Assembly: GCA_021780545.1 (NCBI GenBank)
Contig: JAJXYP010000047.1
Coordinates: 1 to 5,462, forward strand
Source: a bacterium
GTDB lineage: Bacteria; Patescibacteriota; Minisyncoccia; UBA6257; 2-01-FULL-56-20
DNA: 5,462 bases
Direction of reading: 5' to 3'
The translations under genes and the position numbers were made by a program. The first letter of the stretch is position 1. Each line of letters starts with the position of its first letter. A model generated the notes under the pieces. That model was not told the origin of the DNA, did not search any database, and worked only from the letters and a program-made list of their open reading frames with translations. Below are positions 4,244 to 5,462 of the stretch, in pieces.

Positions 4244-5350
4244 ATGCCGCTGCTATTTATCGCCATTCTGGGCGTTTATCAGGTGCTTCTTTTTTTTGTG
4301 CATTCGGCGGTTTATAAGTCGATTGTCGATGCTTTTGGCTGGGATCCTGCTTGGCTTGCCTGGGCGTTCGGCGTCCTTTCTCTTACTTTTGTAATATCGT
4401 CGCTCGTTGTTTATCGGTATTCGAATGCCGTGACGAGGACGTGTTATCGGGTGAGCTCATACTGGTTCGGATTGGTGCATTTTCTCTTTGTGGGGTCGTT
4501 TTTCTTTTATCTCCTGGAGCTGATTTTTTATGGCCGCGACGTATATGTTTCCCCGGCGCTTTTGGGCGTTATCACGCTCGGCGGTATGTTTTTGATCCAT
4601 GTCTATGCGTCCTGGCGGACTGGTAAGCCGCAGATGACGCGGATTGACGTTGCCTTGCCGCATTTGCCTGATGTTTGGAAAGGCAAAAAGATTGTTTTTG
4701 TGAGCGATATTCACCTGGGCGCGATTTGGACCGTCGGTTTTGCGGAGCGGATCGCGGCGATTATCCGGTCGGAGAATCCGGAAGTTGTTTTGATCGGCGG
4801 CGATTTGTTTGACGGCGTGAAATGCGATCCGGAGGCGCTTGCGGCACCCCTTGCGGCGCTTCGGCCCCCGCGAGGCATATTCTACGTGACGGGTAACCAC
4901 GAATACGTGAACGGCGGCATTGATGTTTTCATGAAAAGCATCCGGAAGATGCCGTTCCGGGTCCTTGAGAACGAGGCCGTAGATGTGGCGGGATTGCAGT
5001 TCGCGGGCGTGGATTGGAAAGACACCGTCGGCGCCGAGCCGTACCGCCAGGTGTTGGCGGACATCAAGATTGACGCGGCCAAGCCGAGTATTCTCATAAA
5101 ACACGAACCGTCGGAACTCGCGGTTGGCGAAGCGGCGGGCTTTTCGTTGCAGCTTTCCGGACATACCCACCAGGGGCAGATTTTTCCGTTGCAGCTCGTG
5201 ACGCGCCGGGTTTATCATGGTTTTGATTACGGCCTCAAGCGGTTTGGCCGTATGGAGGTGTTTACGTCGAGCGGCGCCGGTACCTGGGGCCCGCCGCTGC
5301 GATTCGGCACGAAATCGGAAATAGTCGCGGTAACGCTGAAGCAGGCATAA
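4244..5350 (+). CDS. Membrane-bound metallophosphoesterase, YkuE/YaeI type (COG1408-like)
   Basis: 368 residues. Four hydrophobic segments at about 2-20, 37-56, 74-94 and 105-122 anchor a C-terminal calcineurin-like phosphoesterase domain (about 145-366). All metal-site motifs are intact: Asp155-x-His157 in VSDIHLG, Gly186-Asp187 in GGDLFD, Gly217-Asn218-His219-Glu220 in TGNHE, His287 in KHEP, and Gly306-His307-Thr308-His309 in SGHTHQGQ. The domain should hydrolyse a phosphomonoester or diester with two divalent metals. Relatives with the same layout act at membranes, some on lipid-linked substrates, but the substrate here cannot be told. An even number of TM segments puts both ends on the same side, probably the cytoplasm. 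The ATG is 13 nt after the ATP-grasp stop with no SD; longer in-frame versions would lie inside the ATP-grasp gene. Co-transcription with that gene is likely. Confidence 0.92.
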   Translation: MPLLFIAILGVYQVLLFFVHSAVYKSIVDAFGWDPAWLAWAFGVLSLTFVISSLVVYRYSNAVTRTCYRVSSYWFGLVHFLFVGSFFFYLLELIFYGRDVYVSPALLGVITLGGMFLIHVYASWRTGKPQMTRIDVALPHLPDVWKGKKIVFVSDIHLGAIWTVGFAERIAAIIRSENPEVVLIGGDLFDGVKCDPEALAAPLAALRPPRGIFYVTGNHEYVNGGIDVFMKSIRKMPFRVLENEAVDVAGLQFAGVDWKDTVGAEPYRQVLADIKIDAAKPSILIKHEPSELAVGEAAGFSLQLSGHTHQGQIFPLQLVTRRVYHGFDYGLKRFGRMEVFTSSGAGTWGPPLRFGTKSEIVAVTLKQA

Positions 5351-5368
5351 TATAATTTCTGATAAAAC
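5351..5368 (+). promoter_or_regulatory. Candidate promoter elements of the tRNA-binding protein gene
   Basis: TATAAT (5351-5356) directly follows the stop of the phosphoesterase gene and would give an 11-12 nt leader. A second option, TGA TAAAAC (5360-5368), is an extended -10 ending 6 nt before the ATG at 5375 and would give a leaderless mRNA. No clear -35 is seen for either. No SD is present. Confidence 0.45.
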
Positions 5369-5374
5369 ATAATC

Positions 5375-5462
5375 ATGACGATAGATGAATTTAAACAGTG
5401 CGATTTGCGGGTGGGCAGGGTGTTGAGCGCCGAGCCGGTGCCGGCTTCCGAAAAACTGCTGC
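5375..5462 (+). CDS. tRNA-binding OB-fold protein, MetRS C-terminal/CsaA type (5' part only)
   Basis: The first 29 residues are present and the gene runs off the window. MTIDEFKQCDLRVGRVL followed by AEPVPASEKLL is the typical start of the EMAP-II/MetRS C-terminal tRNA-binding domain, where the signature is [I/L]-x-x-F-x-x-x-D-L-R-V-G-x-[V/I] and then a pro-Ser-x-Lys-Leu-Leu block. Because the motif begins at residue 3, this looks like a free-standing domain of about 110 residues, either a separate MetRS beta-type subunit or a CsaA-like chaperone, rather than the end of a full MetRS. A fusion to something downstream cannot be excluded. It starts 24 nt after the phosphoesterase stop, on the same strand, and has no SD. 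Confidence 0.85.
   Translation, partial: MTIDEFKQCDLRVGRVLSAEPVPASEKLL

Noticed and set aside
3204..5218. Long minus-strand frames opposite the ATP-grasp and phosphoesterase genes
   Set aside because: High-GC antisense shadows, Arg-rich and lacking domains or start signals.

Overview
The window looks like a chromosomal segment of a small-genome bacterium, most likely of the Patescibacteria (CPR, Parcubacteria-like) group. This is an inference from four things: a tRNA gene without an encoded CCA, most start codons lacking a Shine-Dalgarno sequence, short densely packed genes, and small Ala/Ser/Thr-rich envelope proteins of a type I associate with that group. TGA is used as a normal stop (it ends the HD gene and the ATP-grasp gene), so the UGA=Gly code of Gracilibacteria/Absconditabacteria does not apply.

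Left part (1-760): a leader with direct repeats and palindromes precedes a plus-strand gene (182-655) for a 157-residue protein with a PGDYG-like segment that appears twice. It is the only gene here with a clear Shine-Dalgarno sequence. A strong hairpin (682-713) lies between it and the convergent minus-strand HD hydrolase gene.

Middle part, minus strand (756-3002): read in transcription order, this holds a 110-residue membrane-anchored protein, a 299-residue secreted helical protein, a 3' region with two hairpins and a perfect intrinsic terminator, tRNA-Gln(CUG) with a near-consensus promoter, and a YfbR/HDDC2-like HD phosphohydrolase. The HD gene is clearly more AT-rich than the rest.

Right part, plus strand (3052-5462): a compact divergent promoter starts an ATP-grasp ligase gene, followed 13 nt later by a four-TM metallophosphoesterase gene. 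The window ends inside a gene for a tRNA-binding OB-fold protein (MetRS C-terminal/CsaA type).

The strongest unifying observation is that several genes have a -10-like element only 5-8 nt before ATG, often with a TGn extension and no Shine-Dalgarno, which predicts leaderless mRNAs. I see no CRISPR array, transposon, integrase or recognisable defence system. The biochemically open loci are the ATP-grasp/phosphoesterase pair and the two envelope proteins.
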